From: Nonomuraea harbinensis
Lineage (GTDB): Bacteria > Actinomycetota > Actinomycetes > Streptosporangiales > Streptosporangiaceae
DNA: 64,000 nt
Assembly: GCF_019396385.1 (NCBI RefSeq)
Contig: NZ_JAHKRN010000019.1
Coordinates: 87,219 to 151,218 of the forward strand
Direction of reading: 5' to 3'
Part shown: positions 15,235 to 24,091 of the stretch, in pieces
Position numbering within the stretch: the first letter of the stretch is position 1
Layout of the letters: the number at the start of each line of letters is the position of its first letter
The notes under the pieces: model-generated
Told to the model about the DNA's origin: nothing
The model's database searches: none
Seen by the model: the letters and a program-made list of their open reading frames with translations, nothing else
Position numbers and translations under genes: made by a program

Positions 15235-15720
15235 CCGCCCTCGCACCCCACCGCCGCGCCAGATGCGGACGTCGTGGGCGCCCCAGCGGCGGCGGGAGTC
15301 GTCGCCGAGAGTGGGCAGTTCGCCGACCAGGTCGAAGCGGCCCGGGCGTCGAGGAAGGTGAAACCGGCGAAGTTCGGCGGCCGGGTGAGGTGGGCGCAGA
15401 CGTCAGGCACGCAGACGTCAGGCACAGGGCGCGGCCCAGGAGGTTGGCGGTTCCGACCGGTCGTTGCCGACGATCGCCGGGGCGGTGGTGAGGGTGTCGA
15501 GCATCCACTGCAGGCCGGGGCGTGCCGTCGGCTGCGTGGGGCGGCGGCGCGGGATGGCGTTGCCGCCGTTGGTTTCGTGCGCGAGGCGCGGCAGGTGGGC
15601 GCGTTCGAGCTTGGCGTAATACTTCACGCTCATCCCGGCACGCTCGGGAGTGATCTTGGCGCGCCGGGAGGTGAGGAATTCGCGCACTCAGAATGGCCGG
15701 GTGTTCGCTCAGGCCGCCGT
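15235..15720 (-). pseudogene. Degenerate XRE-family regulator of the MmyB-like type
   Basis: On the minus strand, pieces of one protein family appear in all three frames. REFLTSRRAKITPERAG and VKYYAKLERA come first (near 15690-15590), then RPGLQWMLDTLTTAPAIVGNDR, then in a second frame ANLLGRALC, in a third PPNFAGFTFLDARA, and finally DLVGELPTLGDDSRRRWGAH leading into DVRIW (near 15320-15255). These are the ordered landmarks of HTH regulators with an MmyB-like ligand domain, but most of the helix-turn-helix recognition region is deleted and several frameshifts separate the pieces. No start-to-stop frame exists. Seen in sequence; family identity is from memory of the motif set. Confidence 0.75.
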
Positions 15721-15910
15721 CGAATCCGGCGAGCGTCACTCCGGAGGATGCCGGTCGTGCTGTGGCTCGGCTACCAGGCTGTGAACTTGATTGACATGCT
15801 GCCGTGCGCGGCAGTTCGCCGTGATGTTGCCGCGGCTGACGGACGCGACCGGCTCTTGACCATCATGGCAGCCCTTGTGGCGCTCTGGCCGAGGTGGCCG
15901 GGCCTTGTGG

Positions 15911-16651
15911 TCAGGGACGGCCGATGCGGACCTTCCAGACAGTCGGGCCCGACTCGAGGTACTCCCAGGTGAACTCGCCGGGGTGCTCGGCGGCGAACTG
16001 GTAGTAGAGAGGTTTCGGGTCATGGTCGTTGACCAGCACGAACGCCGTACGCACGGTCAGTTCGCCGAACGTGGCGAAGATCTGCTCGTGGCGCTGCGCC
16101 GGGACCAGCCGGCGCACGTCGAGCTCCGGCGACTCGGCCGGGGCCCGCTCCTCCTCGACGGCCTCGACGGTGTCCTGCTCGCCGCCGAGGACCTCCTGCA
16201 TGCCCTTGAGCAGGGCGGCGAGGTCGACTCCCGCGTCCGCCAGCGCGGGCAGCAGGATCTCGTTCTCCTTCTCCACGTGGCTCTGGAAGACGGCGTTCAG
16301 CGCCGTGGCTGCGGCGGAGATCTCTCCCGGGGAGCCGGCCGAGGCGAGGTCGCCGACCAGCTCGCGCAGCGTCAGGTGCTCGTCGTGCATCGCCCGCACC
16401 AGCAGCCTGGTCCTGGGCAGGTCGGCGGCGACGCGGTACACCGTCTCCTCCTCCGCCATGGCGTGCGGGAGCACCTCCTGGTTGCAGAAGTCGACCAGCA
16501 CCCCGCGCCGGGCCGCGGGCGACGCCAGACGGTCGATCGAGCGGCTGATGGTGAGCGCGTGGTCGGACATGGTCCGGCCGAGCTGGTCGTGGTGGGCGCG
16601 GATCGTCGCCAGCACACCGTCCTGAGTGCCGCGGTCCGTGGATGCGGTCAT
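15911..16651 (-). CDS. Hemerythrin HHE protein with C-terminal DUF2249 domain
   Basis: Di-iron O2/NO-responsive protein of 246 residues. The N-terminal four-helix bundle (about 10-155) has the spaced ligands of hemerythrins: the early RAHHDQL, then VLPHAMAEEETVY, AMHDEHLTLRELV and FQSHVEKENEILLPAL. Residues about 175-246 match DUF2249 (LDVRRLVPAQRHEQIFATF ... HDPKPLYYQFAAEHPGEF ... WKVRIG). In other bacteria this combination accompanies nitrite/NO reduction and repair of nitrosative damage, which fits the nitrite reductase gene 700 bp away. Upstream lies a DosR-like box pair at 16766-16801. The start is the ATG at 16649-16651. Confidence 0.9.
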   Translation of the reverse strand: MTASTDRGTQDGVLATIRAHHDQLGRTMSDHALTISRSIDRLASPAARRGVLVDFCNQEVLPHAMAEEETVYRVAADLPRTRLLVRAMHDEHLTLRELVGDLASAGSPGEISAAATALNAVFQSHVEKENEILLPALADAGVDLAALLKGMQEVLGGEQDTVEAVEEERAPAESPELDVRRLVPAQRHEQIFATFGELTVRTAFVLVNDHDPKPLYYQFAAEHPGEFTWEYLESGPTVWKVRIGRP

Positions 16652-16765
16652 GGGTTCAGCCTTTCTGTCGGGTGAGCAACGGGGCGCGGCCGCGCGTACT
16701 CGGCATGCTGAAACGCTAGGCCGCGGTTCCGGCCCGTGTCACCGGCTACAAGTCACCGGGCGCGC

Positions 16766-16801
16766 GGGCACTTGGACCCCGGTTTCCGGGCCCTTCGCCT
16801 C
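16766..16801. promoter_or_regulatory. DosR-like box pair upstream of hemerythrin gene
   Basis: GGGCA-CTTG-GACCC (16766-16779) and GGGCC-CTTC-GCCTC (16788-16801), each 7 of 10 matches to GGGAC-N4-GTCCC, centres 22 bp apart. Individually weak; the pairing and the downstream gene support them. They also abut the 3' end of the BTAD regulator gene. Confidence 0.4.
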
Positions 16802-16815
16802 TGGCGGGCGATAGC

Positions 16816-18852
16816 TCACGTGGCCTGCAGGTCACGCAGGCCCGGCTCCTCGGTCAACCGGCCGGCCTGCACCCAGTACCAGCCGAGCGAGGCGGTGAAC
16901 CGCTCGGTCAGCCGCGTGTCGCCCAGGCTCATGGCGGCATCGAGCGCGCCGCGCAGGTTGGCGGCCTCGGCGTCCAGCCGCCGGATCCAGCGGTGCCGCG
17001 CGGGCCCGCTCCGGTACGACTCCGCGCACTCGGCGAGCTGGGTGTAGTAGGTGGCGTACCAGCTCAGGACGCGGTCGTGCTCGCCTGCCTCGCGCAGGCG
17101 CTCCAGCCCGTACGCGGCCACGGACTCCAGCAACCGGTACCTGTCGCCCGACCGTACGATCAGCGACCGGTCCACCAGCCGGGCCAGCAGATCGGCGACG
17201 TCGTCCGGCGCGAGGTCCGGCCCGCGGGCGGGCGGCGCTCCCTGGATCGGCACGGGCACGGCGCAGACCCGTTCGGCGGCCTCCAGCGTGCAGCCGCCCA
17301 CGTGGACGGCCAGGCGGCGCAGCACCACGCGTTCGGGCTCGGTGAGCAGCTCCCAGCTCCAGTCGAGTGCCGCCCTGAGGGTCCGCTGGTGGGCGGGGCC
17401 GGCCCGGCGTCCCGCCGACAGCAGCCGGAAGCGGTCGTCCAGCCGCGCCGCCAGGGCCGCCACGCCCAGCGAACGCGTCCGGGCGGCGGCCAGCTCCAGC
17501 GCCAGCGGGATGCCGTCGAGGCGGCGGCAGATCACCTCGGCGGCGTCGGCGTCCCCGGCCGTCAGCGCGAAACCCGGCTGCGCGTCGGCGGCCCGGGCGG
17601 CGAACAGCCGCATCGCCGCCCATACGTCCAGCGGCGGCACCTCCCGCACCACCTCGCCGGTCACCCCCAGAGGCTCCCGGCTGGTGGCGATGACGCACAA
17701 CCCGGACCCACCGCGCAGCAGCCGCTCCACAAGCTCGGCCACCGCCTCCACCACATGCTCGCAGTTGTCGAGCACCAGCAGAGCCCGGCGATCGCCGAAG
17801 ACCGCGGCGATCGACTCCCCCATTCCGCCGGGCACCCCGAGTGTCGTCGCGATGGTTTCGGCCAGGTCCGGGCCCGCGGTGACCGATGACAGTTCCACCA
17901 GGTACGCGCCGCCGGGGAAGTCGCCGGCGAGCCGGTGGGCGGCAGCCAGGGCGAGGCGGCTCTTGCCGACGCCGGCCGTGCCGGTGAGCGTCACGAGCCG
18001 GGTCGTGGGTGGCAGCGCGGCCAGTTCGTCGAGGGCCTCGTCGCGGCCCACGAGCTCGGTGAGCGGTTCGGGCAGCCGGGCGGGGGCGGGCGCCGGGACG
18101 ACCGCCGGGCGGCGCAGGCCGGGGCTCTGCTCCAGGATCGCCTGGTGGAGAGCGGCGAGCTCGGGGCCGGGGTCGAGGCCCAGCTCGTCGCGGACGCGCT
18201 CACGCAGGGACCGGTAGACCTCCAGCGCCTCGGTCTGCCGCCCCGAACGGTAGAGGGCGCGCATGAGCAGCCCGTGGAAGCGTTCCCTCGTGGGGTGCTG
18301 AGCGGCCAGTTCGGCCAGCTCGCCGATCTGGGACGAGTCCTGCCCGAGAGCCAGCCGTACGTCGGCGTAGTCCTCCAGAGCCGTCAGCCGCTGCTCCTCC
18401 AGCCGGGCCGCGGCCCCCCGCACGAGCGGTTCGCCGGGGAAGCCGGCGAAGGCCGGGCCGCGCCACCACGACAGCGCCTCGGCCAGCAGGGCGGCTCTCT
18501 CCCGGGGGTCCCGGGCGGCTCCGGCCCGGCCGGCGACCTCGCGGAAGCGGCGGGCGTCGGTGTCGCCGTCGACCAGGTAGCCCGGCGACCGCGTGACGAT
18601 CAGCTCCCTGGCACCCGGCTCCGCCTCGTCCAGCGCCCTGCGCAGCTGCGACGCCTTGGCGCGCAGCGCGCCCAGCGGGTTGCCCGGCGGCTCCGGCCCC
18701 CACAGGTTCCCGATCAGCCGGTCGGCGGCCACGACCTGCCCGTCTCCGGCGAGCAGGCAGGCCAGGAGCGCCCGTACCTTGAGCTCGGGCACGCGCACGG
18801 CACGCCCGTCGTCGGCGATCACCTCGAGCGGCCCGAGTACGGCGAAGCGCAT
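16816..18852 (-). CDS. AfsR/SARP-type regulator: BTAD domain plus NB-ARC-like ATPase
   Basis: Large transcriptional activator of 678 residues. Residues 1-95 form an OmpR-like winged helix (MRFAVLGPLEVIADDG ... LRAKASQLRRALD); about 96-245 the bacterial transcriptional activation domain with RERFHGLLMRALYRSGRQTEALEVY; about 275-560 an ATPase with Walker A GTAGVGKSRLA, LLVLDNCEHV as Walker B, ATSREPLGVTGE and the RRLDGIPLALELAAARTRSL motif. The C-terminus has only the first helices of the usual TPR region and stops early compared with the 1063-residue relative at 26461. The ATG at 18850-18852 follows AGGGTGAG. It diverges from an MFS drug exporter, its likely target. Confidence 0.88.
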   Translation of the reverse strand: MRFAVLGPLEVIADDGRAVRVPELKVRALLACLLAGDGQVVAADRLIGNLWGPEPPGNPLGALRAKASQLRRALDEAEPGARELIVTRSPGYLVDGDTDARRFREVAGRAGAARDPRERAALLAEALSWWRGPAFAGFPGEPLVRGAAARLEEQRLTALEDYADVRLALGQDSSQIGELAELAAQHPTRERFHGLLMRALYRSGRQTEALEVYRSLRERVRDELGLDPGPELAALHQAILEQSPGLRRPAVVPAPAPARLPEPLTELVGRDEALDELAALPPTTRLVTLTGTAGVGKSRLALAAAHRLAGDFPGGAYLVELSSVTAGPDLAETIATTLGVPGGMGESIAAVFGDRRALLVLDNCEHVVEAVAELVERLLRGGSGLCVIATSREPLGVTGEVVREVPPLDVWAAMRLFAARAADAQPGFALTAGDADAAEVICRRLDGIPLALELAAARTRSLGVAALAARLDDRFRLLSAGRRAGPAHQRTLRAALDWSWELLTEPERVVLRRLAVHVGGCTLEAAERVCAVPVPIQGAPPARGPDLAPDDVADLLARLVDRSLIVRSGDRYRLLESVAAYGLERLREAGEHDRVLSWYATYYTQLAECAESYRSGPARHRWIRRLDAEAANLRGALDAAMSLGDTRLTERFTASLGWYWVQAGRLTEEPGLRDLQAT

Positions 18853-18911
18853 GGATCTCACCCTAAGCAGTTCCGAACAGGACCCGAACGTCCGCCCTCC
18901 AGGCTGATCGC

Positions 18912-20402
18912 ATGACGACCACCACGACTTCCCCCAGGACCGGGGCGCGGGCGTGGCTGGGGCTGCTCGTGCTCGCCCTGGCCACGCTCCTGCTCGCCGT
19001 GGACAACACGGTGCTGATGCTCGCGCTGCCTCACCTGGCCGCCGACCTGAACCCCAGCGCAACCGAGCTGCTGTGGATCACCGACGTGTACGGGTTCATG
19101 ATCGCCGGATTCATCATCACCATGGGCTCGATCGGCGACCGGATCGGCCGGCGCAGGCTGCTGCTGATCGGTGCGGCCGCGTTCGCCGCCGCCTCGCTCG
19201 TGGCCGCGTACTCCACCACGACCGTGATGCTGATCGGCGCCCGCGTGCTGCTGGGGATCGCGGGCGCCACGATCGGGCCGTCCGCGCTGGCGCTGGTGGC
19301 CGGGCTGTTCGCCGACGCCAGGCGGCGCGCCCTGGCCATCGGCGTGTTCACCGCCTGCTTCATGGGCGGGGCGGCGGCCGGGCCGGTGATCGGCGGGGTG
19401 CTCCTGGAGCACTTCTGGTGGGGTTCGGTGTTCCTGATGGGGGTGCCGATCATGGTGGCCGTCCTGGTGGGCGGTCTGGTCCTGCTGCCGGAGACCAGGG
19501 CCGAGGGCTCCGGCAGGCTCGACCTGGCGAGCGTGGCGATGTCGCTGGCCGCGATCCTGCCGCTCGTCCACGGACTGAAGGAGCTGGCCGACGATCCGGG
19601 GCAGCCGGTGGCGTACGCGGCCCTCGGCGTCGGGCTGGCGTTCGGCTGGGCGTTCGTCCGGCGGCAGCGCCGGCTGGCGGAGCCGCTGGTGGACCTGCGC
19701 CTGTTCGGCGACCGCTCGTTCAGCGCGGCCCTGCTGATCCTGGCGCTGGCCATGGTGCTGCAGGGCGGCGTCTACCTGTTCGTGAGCCAGCACCTGCAGC
19801 TCGTCGAGGGCCTCTCGCCGCTGGCCGCGGGCCTGTGGATGGCCGTCCCCGCTCTGGGCCTGGTCGCGGGGTCGCTCGCGGCGCCGCTCGTCGCGGGCGT
19901 GTTCCGGCCGGGCCTCGTCGTCGGGGCCGGGCTGGTGATGTCCGCCGCCGGGTTCGCCGTCGTCGTGGCGGGCGACGGCCTCGGCACGCTGATCGCGGGT
20001 GTCACGATCGCCTTCCTCGGCATGGCGCCCGTGGGCGCGCTGGGGCTCGGCCTCATCGTCGGAGCGGCGCCGCCGGAGCGGTCCGGGTCCGCGTCGGCGA
20101 TGGCCGAGTGCGGCGGCGAGCTGGGCATCGCGCTCGGCATCGCGCTGCTCGGCAGCGTCGGCACCGCCGTCTACGGCGGCACGGTCACCTCGCCGCACGC
20201 GGGCGGCTCGCTCGGCGAGGCGCTGACCGCCGCCGCCGCGCTGCCGCCGGGACAGGCCGCGGACCTGGTGGCGGAGGCGCAGGCCGCCTTCACCCAGGGG
20301 CTGCTCGTCGTCACGGCCCTGAGCGGGGTGCTCGTGCTCGGCCTGGCCGTGACCGCCATGACCTTGCTGAGGCATCTCCGCCCGATCGGCGGGGACCGGT
20401 AA
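18912..20402 (+). CDS. MFS transporter, DHA2 (EmrB/QacA) family, 14 helices
   Basis: Proton-coupled multidrug exporter of 496 residues with about 14 hydrophobic segments. Family signatures: the D-N-T-V motif in LLLAVDNTVLMLALPHL (helix 1), LLWITDVYGFMIAGFIITMGSIGDRIGRRRLLLIG (motif A region, here split) and LLGIAGATIGPSALALV (motif B). Length is typical of DHA2 exporters. It is divergent from an AfsR/BTAD regulator with 59 bp between, so the pair probably forms a resistance or secretion module. DosR-like boxes lie beyond its 3' end and belong to the next unit. Confidence 0.92.
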   Translation: MTTTTTSPRTGARAWLGLLVLALATLLLAVDNTVLMLALPHLAADLNPSATELLWITDVYGFMIAGFIITMGSIGDRIGRRRLLLIGAAAFAAASLVAAYSTTTVMLIGARVLLGIAGATIGPSALALVAGLFADARRRALAIGVFTACFMGGAAAGPVIGGVLLEHFWWGSVFLMGVPIMVAVLVGGLVLLPETRAEGSGRLDLASVAMSLAAILPLVHGLKELADDPGQPVAYAALGVGLAFGWAFVRRQRRLAEPLVDLRLFGDRSFSAALLILALAMVLQGGVYLFVSQHLQLVEGLSPLAAGLWMAVPALGLVAGSLAAPLVAGVFRPGLVVGAGLVMSAAGFAVVVAGDGLGTLIAGVTIAFLGMAPVGALGLGLIVGAAPPERSGSASAMAECGGELGIALGIALLGSVGTAVYGGTVTSPHAGGSLGEALTAAAALPPGQAADLVAEAQAAFTQGLLVVTALSGVLVLGLAVTAMTLLRHLRPIGGDR

Positions 20403-20442
20403 GCACCGCCGCCGGAAGCGGGATGACGGCCCGCCGGGACGA

Positions 20443-20479
20443 GGGGCGAAGGTCCGTCCCATCGCGGGACCGTGGCCTC
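20443..20479. promoter_or_regulatory. DosR-like box pair upstream of ABC exporter operon
   Basis: GGGGC-GAAG-GTCCG at 20443-20456 and GGGAC-CGTG-GCCTC at 20466-20479, each 8 of 10 matches to GGGAC-N4-GTCCC, centres 23 bp apart. GTCCCATCGCGGGAC in between is also an inverted repeat. They lie 125-160 bp upstream of the ABC ATPase start. Confidence 0.5.
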
Positions 20480-20514
20480 TGACCCACGAGCCGGGATCGC
20501 CGGACGATGAGGGC

Positions 20515-20616
20515 ATGAGCATCGGAATCAACGGCTGCTACGACAACGCATGGGGCTGTGCCGACCGGCTCGTGGAGATGGCCCAGCGGATGGAGGAGCC
20601 GGCATGTCAGCGGTGA
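20515..20616 (+). CDS. Possible 33-residue leader peptide upstream of ABC exporter
   Basis: A short frame with ATG at 20515 and TGA at 20614-20616. It overlaps the ABC ATPase start (ATG 20604) by 13 nt in another frame, an arrangement that would couple translation. The peptide starts MSIGINGCYDNAWGCADRLV and contains three Cys. I recognise no family. AGGG lies too close to the ATG to be a convincing ribosome binding site. It could equally be untranslated leader. Confidence 0.3.
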   Translation: MSIGINGCYDNAWGCADRLVEMAQRMEEPACQR

Positions 20617-21506
20617 TGGTCGAGGGACTGCGCAAACAGTACGGGACGGTGAAGGCCGTCGACGGGGTGAGCTTCACCGTCGAACGGGGAGAGGTGTTCG
20701 CGCTGCTCGGACCGAACGGCGCGGGCAAGACCACCACGGTGGAGATCCTGGAAGGGCACCGCGGGCGCGACGCCGGTCACGTGTCGGTGCTGGGCTTCGA
20801 TCCGGCCACCGGCGGCCGGGCCTTCCGCGAGCACATCGGGATCGTCCTGCAGGAGGCCGGCTTCGAGGAGGAGTTCTCCGTCTTCGAGCTGGTGCGGCTG
20901 TACGCAGGCTTCTACCCGCGCCCACGCGATCCTGACGAGGTTGTCGAGCAGGTCGGGCTTCAGGACAAGCGCGACGCCCGCGTGCGGACGCTGTCCGGTG
21001 GGCAGCGGCGCCGGCTGGACCTGGCGCTCGGCCTGGTCGGGCGCCCGGACGTGCTGTTCCTGGACGAGCCGACCACCGGCTTCGACCCGTCGGCCCGCCA
21101 TCACGCGTGGGAACTGATCGACGGCCTGCGTTCGCTCGGCACGACGATCCTGCTCACCACCCACTACATGGACGAGGCCCAGCACCTCGCCGACAGGGTC
21201 GCGGTGCTGCGCGCGGGCCGGTTGGCCGCCTGCGGCACGCCGGACACCCTCATCGCGGCCGAGCGGGCCAGCGTGCTGTCCTTCCTCCTGCCCGAGGGCA
21301 CGGCCGCAGCCGACCTGCCACCGCTCACCGGCCGCGTCGAGGTGCGTGGCGCGGCGGTGTCGGTCGAGACCGCGCGGCCCGCCCACGACCTGCACGCGCT
21401 GACCGGCTGGTCGCTGGAGCGCGGCATCGAACTGACCTCGCTGACCCTGTCCCGGCCGTCGCTGGAGGACGTCTATCTCGACTTGGTCGGCGAGGTGCCA
21501 TCATGA
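20604..21506 (+). CDS. ABC transporter ATP-binding protein (ABC-2 exporter)
   Basis: Nucleotide-binding subunit of 300 residues energising export through the permease that overlaps its 3' end. Walker A GPNGAGKTTT at about 38-47, Q-loop VLQEAGFEEEF near 92, signature LSGGQRRRLDLALG near 133, Walker B VLFLDEPTTGFDP near 152, and H-switch LTTHYMDEA near 187. The C-terminal 80 residues carry the usual regulatory extension. The start ATG follows GGAGG at about 8 nt. The substrate is unknown; DosR-like boxes upstream suggest induction under low oxygen or NO. Confidence 0.92.
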   Translation: MSAVMVEGLRKQYGTVKAVDGVSFTVERGEVFALLGPNGAGKTTTVEILEGHRGRDAGHVSVLGFDPATGGRAFREHIGIVLQEAGFEEEFSVFELVRLYAGFYPRPRDPDEVVEQVGLQDKRDARVRTLSGGQRRRLDLALGLVGRPDVLFLDEPTTGFDPSARHHAWELIDGLRSLGTTILLTTHYMDEAQHLADRVAVLRAGRLAACGTPDTLIAAERASVLSFLLPEGTAAADLPPLTGRVEVRGAAVSVETARPAHDLHALTGWSLERGIELTSLTLSRPSLEDVYLDLVGEVPS

Positions 21507-23080
21507 TCGGGCGGCTGGTCCGGCACGAGACCCTCTCCTTCGTCCGCACCCCGATGGCGGCGTTCTTCACCGTCGCGATGCCCCTGCTGATGACGGTGAT
21601 CGTCGGGGCGGCGGTGGGGAACCAGGTCGTCCAGCCCGGTACGGACGTGCGCGTCATGCAGTTCGTGATCCCCGTCATGGCCGTGTTCGGCGTCGCCCAG
21701 GGCTGCTTCGGCGCGCTCGCCATCCGCCTGGCGGATCTGCGTGACCGCGGCTGGCTCAAGCGGCTGCACGGCACGCCGGTGCCGGCCTCGGCGGTGCTCG
21801 CCGGGCTGACAGGGGCGTCGCTGGCGGTCGCGGCCACGACGGTGGCCGTGCTGCTCACCGTCGGCGGACTCTTCTACGGCACTCAGATGGTCTGGCGCAC
21901 GCTGCCCGCTCTGCTGCTCACCCTGCTGCTCGGGGCGGCCTGCTTCACCGCGCTCGGCTTCGCGATGGTGGCGCTGCTGCGCAACGCGGCGGCGGTGCAG
22001 TTACTCGGCACCGGCCTGCTGCTGGCGCTGGCGTTCATCTCCGACGTCATCCTCGTCGGCGCCCGGCTGCCCGCCTGGCTGGACGTCGTGGGCTGGGTCT
22101 TCCCCTTGCGGCACTTCGCGCACGCCGTCCGCGACGCCATGAACCCGTTACTCACCGGAGCGGGCTTCCAGGCCGGCCACCTGGCGGTGCTGGCGGCATG
22201 GGGCGCCGGCGGCGCCGTGGTGGCCGTCTGGCGCTTCCGCTGGGAACGGCCCCAGGCTCATGCCCAGACCGCGAGGGCGGCGCGGAACCGGCGTCCCCTG
22301 CGGCAGGGGCGCCCCGCGCGATGGCGGCTGGTGACCGATCAGGTCACGCACGCGCTGGTCCGGTTGCGCAGGGACCTGTCCACGGCGTTCTTCACGGTGA
22401 TCCTGCCGGTCCTGCTGCTCGCGCTGATCTCACTGATCTTCGCCGGCGCCCGGGTCTCGGGGGTGCGGCTGCCGGTGTTCATGCTCGCCGCGATGATCAC
22501 CTACACGGTGGGCGTGGCCTCGTACGTGAACATTCCCGACACGATCGCCGGCGATCGCGAGCGCGGCGTGCTCAAACGGCTGGCCGGCACCCCGCTGCCG
22601 CGCTGGGCCTACCACACCGGCCACCTCGCCACCGCACTGCTGGTCACCACGGCCACCACCGTCCTGCTGGCGCTGGTGGCCGCGCTCGGCCACGGCGTCA
22701 GGATCGGGCCCGGCGCGCTCGCCGGCATGCTCGCCGCGATCGTCCTCGGCACGGCGTGCTTCACCGTGCTCGGAGCCCTCGTGGTGGCGTTCGCGAGCAG
22801 GCAGCAGACCGTCAACGCCATCACCCTCGGCACGTTCCTCCCCCTGGCCTTCGTCTCCGACGTCTTCGTCATCGGGGGCGAACTCCCCGGCGCGCTGCGC
22901 ATCGCCGGGGACGTCTTCCCGCTCAAGCACGTGTCGCACACGGTGCTCGCCGCGCTGGCGGGACGGCCGTGGCCGTGGACGGACCTCGCCATGGTGACGT
23001 TCTGGACCCTGGGCGGGATGGCGGCCCTCGCCGTCGTGGAAGCCCGGCGCAGGACGGGCGGACGGCTCCAGCCGCCATGA
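21503..23080 (+). CDS. ABC-2 type permease, two permease units fused in tandem
   Basis: Membrane subunit of 525 residues made of two homologous halves. The first (about 1-245) starts MIGRLVRHETLSFVRTPMAA and has WLKRLHGTPVPASAV after its second helix; the second (about 270-525) starts VTDQVTHALVRLRRDLSTAF and repeats the block as GVLKRLAGTPLPRWAY. Each half has about six hydrophobic segments, so one polypeptide can supply the full transmembrane dimer. The ATG at 21503 overlaps the TGA of the ATPase gene (ATGA), giving tight coupling and supporting one exporter complex. Ends 20 bp before the convergent next gene. Confidence 0.9.
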   Translation: MIGRLVRHETLSFVRTPMAAFFTVAMPLLMTVIVGAAVGNQVVQPGTDVRVMQFVIPVMAVFGVAQGCFGALAIRLADLRDRGWLKRLHGTPVPASAVLAGLTGASLAVAATTVAVLLTVGGLFYGTQMVWRTLPALLLTLLLGAACFTALGFAMVALLRNAAAVQLLGTGLLLALAFISDVILVGARLPAWLDVVGWVFPLRHFAHAVRDAMNPLLTGAGFQAGHLAVLAAWGAGGAVVAVWRFRWERPQAHAQTARAARNRRPLRQGRPARWRLVTDQVTHALVRLRRDLSTAFFTVILPVLLLALISLIFAGARVSGVRLPVFMLAAMITYTVGVASYVNIPDTIAGDRERGVLKRLAGTPLPRWAYHTGHLATALLVTTATTVLLALVAALGHGVRIGPGALAGMLAAIVLGTACFTVLGALVVAFASRQQTVNAITLGTFLPLAFVSDVFVIGGELPGALRIAGDVFPLKHVSHTVLAALAGRPWPWTDLAMVTFWTLGGMAALAVVEARRRTGGRLQPP

Positions 23081-23099
23081 TCGCCGCAGGAGGCCCGCC

Positions 23100-23993
23100 T
23101 CACGGCTCCAGCGACTCCGGGACGGAGTCGGACGGGCCGTAGGGCCGCTGCGTGTGGCCACCGGCGTCGTAGATCTTCACCCACTTGACGGAGGGGAACT
23201 GCTTGAGCGTCGGCCTGATCTGGTCGGCGACCGTGAACGTCGACCCTCCGCTGGTGAGACGGCCGGTCAGGTAGACCCTGGCGACTCCGTTCTTCACGGT
23301 GAGCCTGCTGAAGCCGGTGGCCCTGGAGCTGACGAAGCGCAGCCCGTGCGCCTTCTCCGCCTGGGTGGGGCCGGCGAACAGCCGCTGCAGCGCGCCGTGG
23401 GCGGTGGCGGGTGGAATCACCGGCCGCCGTACGCCGGTGGTGTGCGGCTCCCGTCCGGTCTCGTACCTGGCGGTGTCGAGGAAGTGGGCACGTACCGGCA
23501 CCGTCCGATGGGGCGTGGCGATGTCGATGACGACACGGCTCGGCCGGGTGAGCGTGTAGACCCGGTAGGGCGCGCGCCAGGCCAGCCCCGCGCCGAAGGT
23601 TAAGGCGGCCTCGAAGTCGCCGGTGTTGACGACCTGGATGAGGCCGGGCAGCGCGTACGTCCGGCTGGCCGGGCCGTAGGTGACCTTGCCGTTACGGTCG
23701 TGGCCGTCGGCCCCGGCGAAGCGGATCCGCAGCAGCGCGCTGCCCACCGCGTTCACCCGCCGGCCGGAGCCGTCGGCGATCAGCTTGGACACGTAGCGGA
23801 CGTCCCGCTGGTCGGGCACCCGCCCGCGGAACTCGAAGACCAGCCGGTCCAGGCCGTTGTGGTGCGCGGCCCGGATCCCGACGAGCGTGGGCGTGGCCTG
23901 CTGGACGGCCTGCGCCGGTACGGCGAGCAGGCCCGTGGTGGTGGCCACCATCGTGGTGGCGATGAGGGAACGAATCGGGAGCATGTCGATCAT
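23100..23993 (-). CDS. Secreted AMIN-like/GerMN domain protein
   Basis: Exported protein of 297 residues; signal peptide about 1-29 (IRSLIATTMVATTTGLLAVPAQA). Residues about 35-165 resemble an AMIN-like beta domain (GLDRLVFEFRGRVPDQRDVRYV ... TLTRPSRVVIDI). Residues about 195-285 match a GerMN/sporulation-type domain: LQRLFAGPTQAEKAHGLRF, then FSRLTVKNGVARVYLTGRL and IRPTLKQFPSVKWVKIYD. Actinobacterial proteins of this design are envelope-associated; no enzymatic role is known to me. I start at the ATG at 23991-23993 (AGGGAAG upstream); the ATG three codons later is also possible. Two weak DosR-like half-matches lie upstream (24031-24064), not convincing alone. Confidence 0.75.
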   Translation of the reverse strand: MIDMLPIRSLIATTMVATTTGLLAVPAQAVQQATPTLVGIRAAHHNGLDRLVFEFRGRVPDQRDVRYVSKLIADGSGRRVNAVGSALLRIRFAGADGHDRNGKVTYGPASRTYALPGLIQVVNTGDFEAALTFGAGLAWRAPYRVYTLTRPSRVVIDIATPHRTVPVRAHFLDTARYETGREPHTTGVRRPVIPPATAHGALQRLFAGPTQAEKAHGLRFVSSRATGFSRLTVKNGVARVYLTGRLTSGGSTFTVADQIRPTLKQFPSVKWVKIYDAGGHTQRPYGPSDSVPESLEP

Positions 23994-24091
23994 CTTCTTC
24001 CCTGTGAGTGCTCCTGATCCCAGGGTGGACCCTCCGGCCGTCCCGCGACACCAGCGAACGTCCCCGCTCCCCAGGCCTTTCGGCGCACGCC

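Noticed and set aside
18858..20531. A 557-codon minus-strand frame opposite the MFS exporter
   Set aside because: Composition is dominated by Arg, Gln, His and Gly with no domain; it is the antisense shadow of an intact 14-helix transporter.
24031..24064. Two GGGAC half-sites 20 bp apart before the AMIN/GerMN gene (read on the minus strand)
   Set aside because: Only about 6 of 10 positions match the DosR-like box in each; not better than chance in this composition, so not listed as a regulatory feature.
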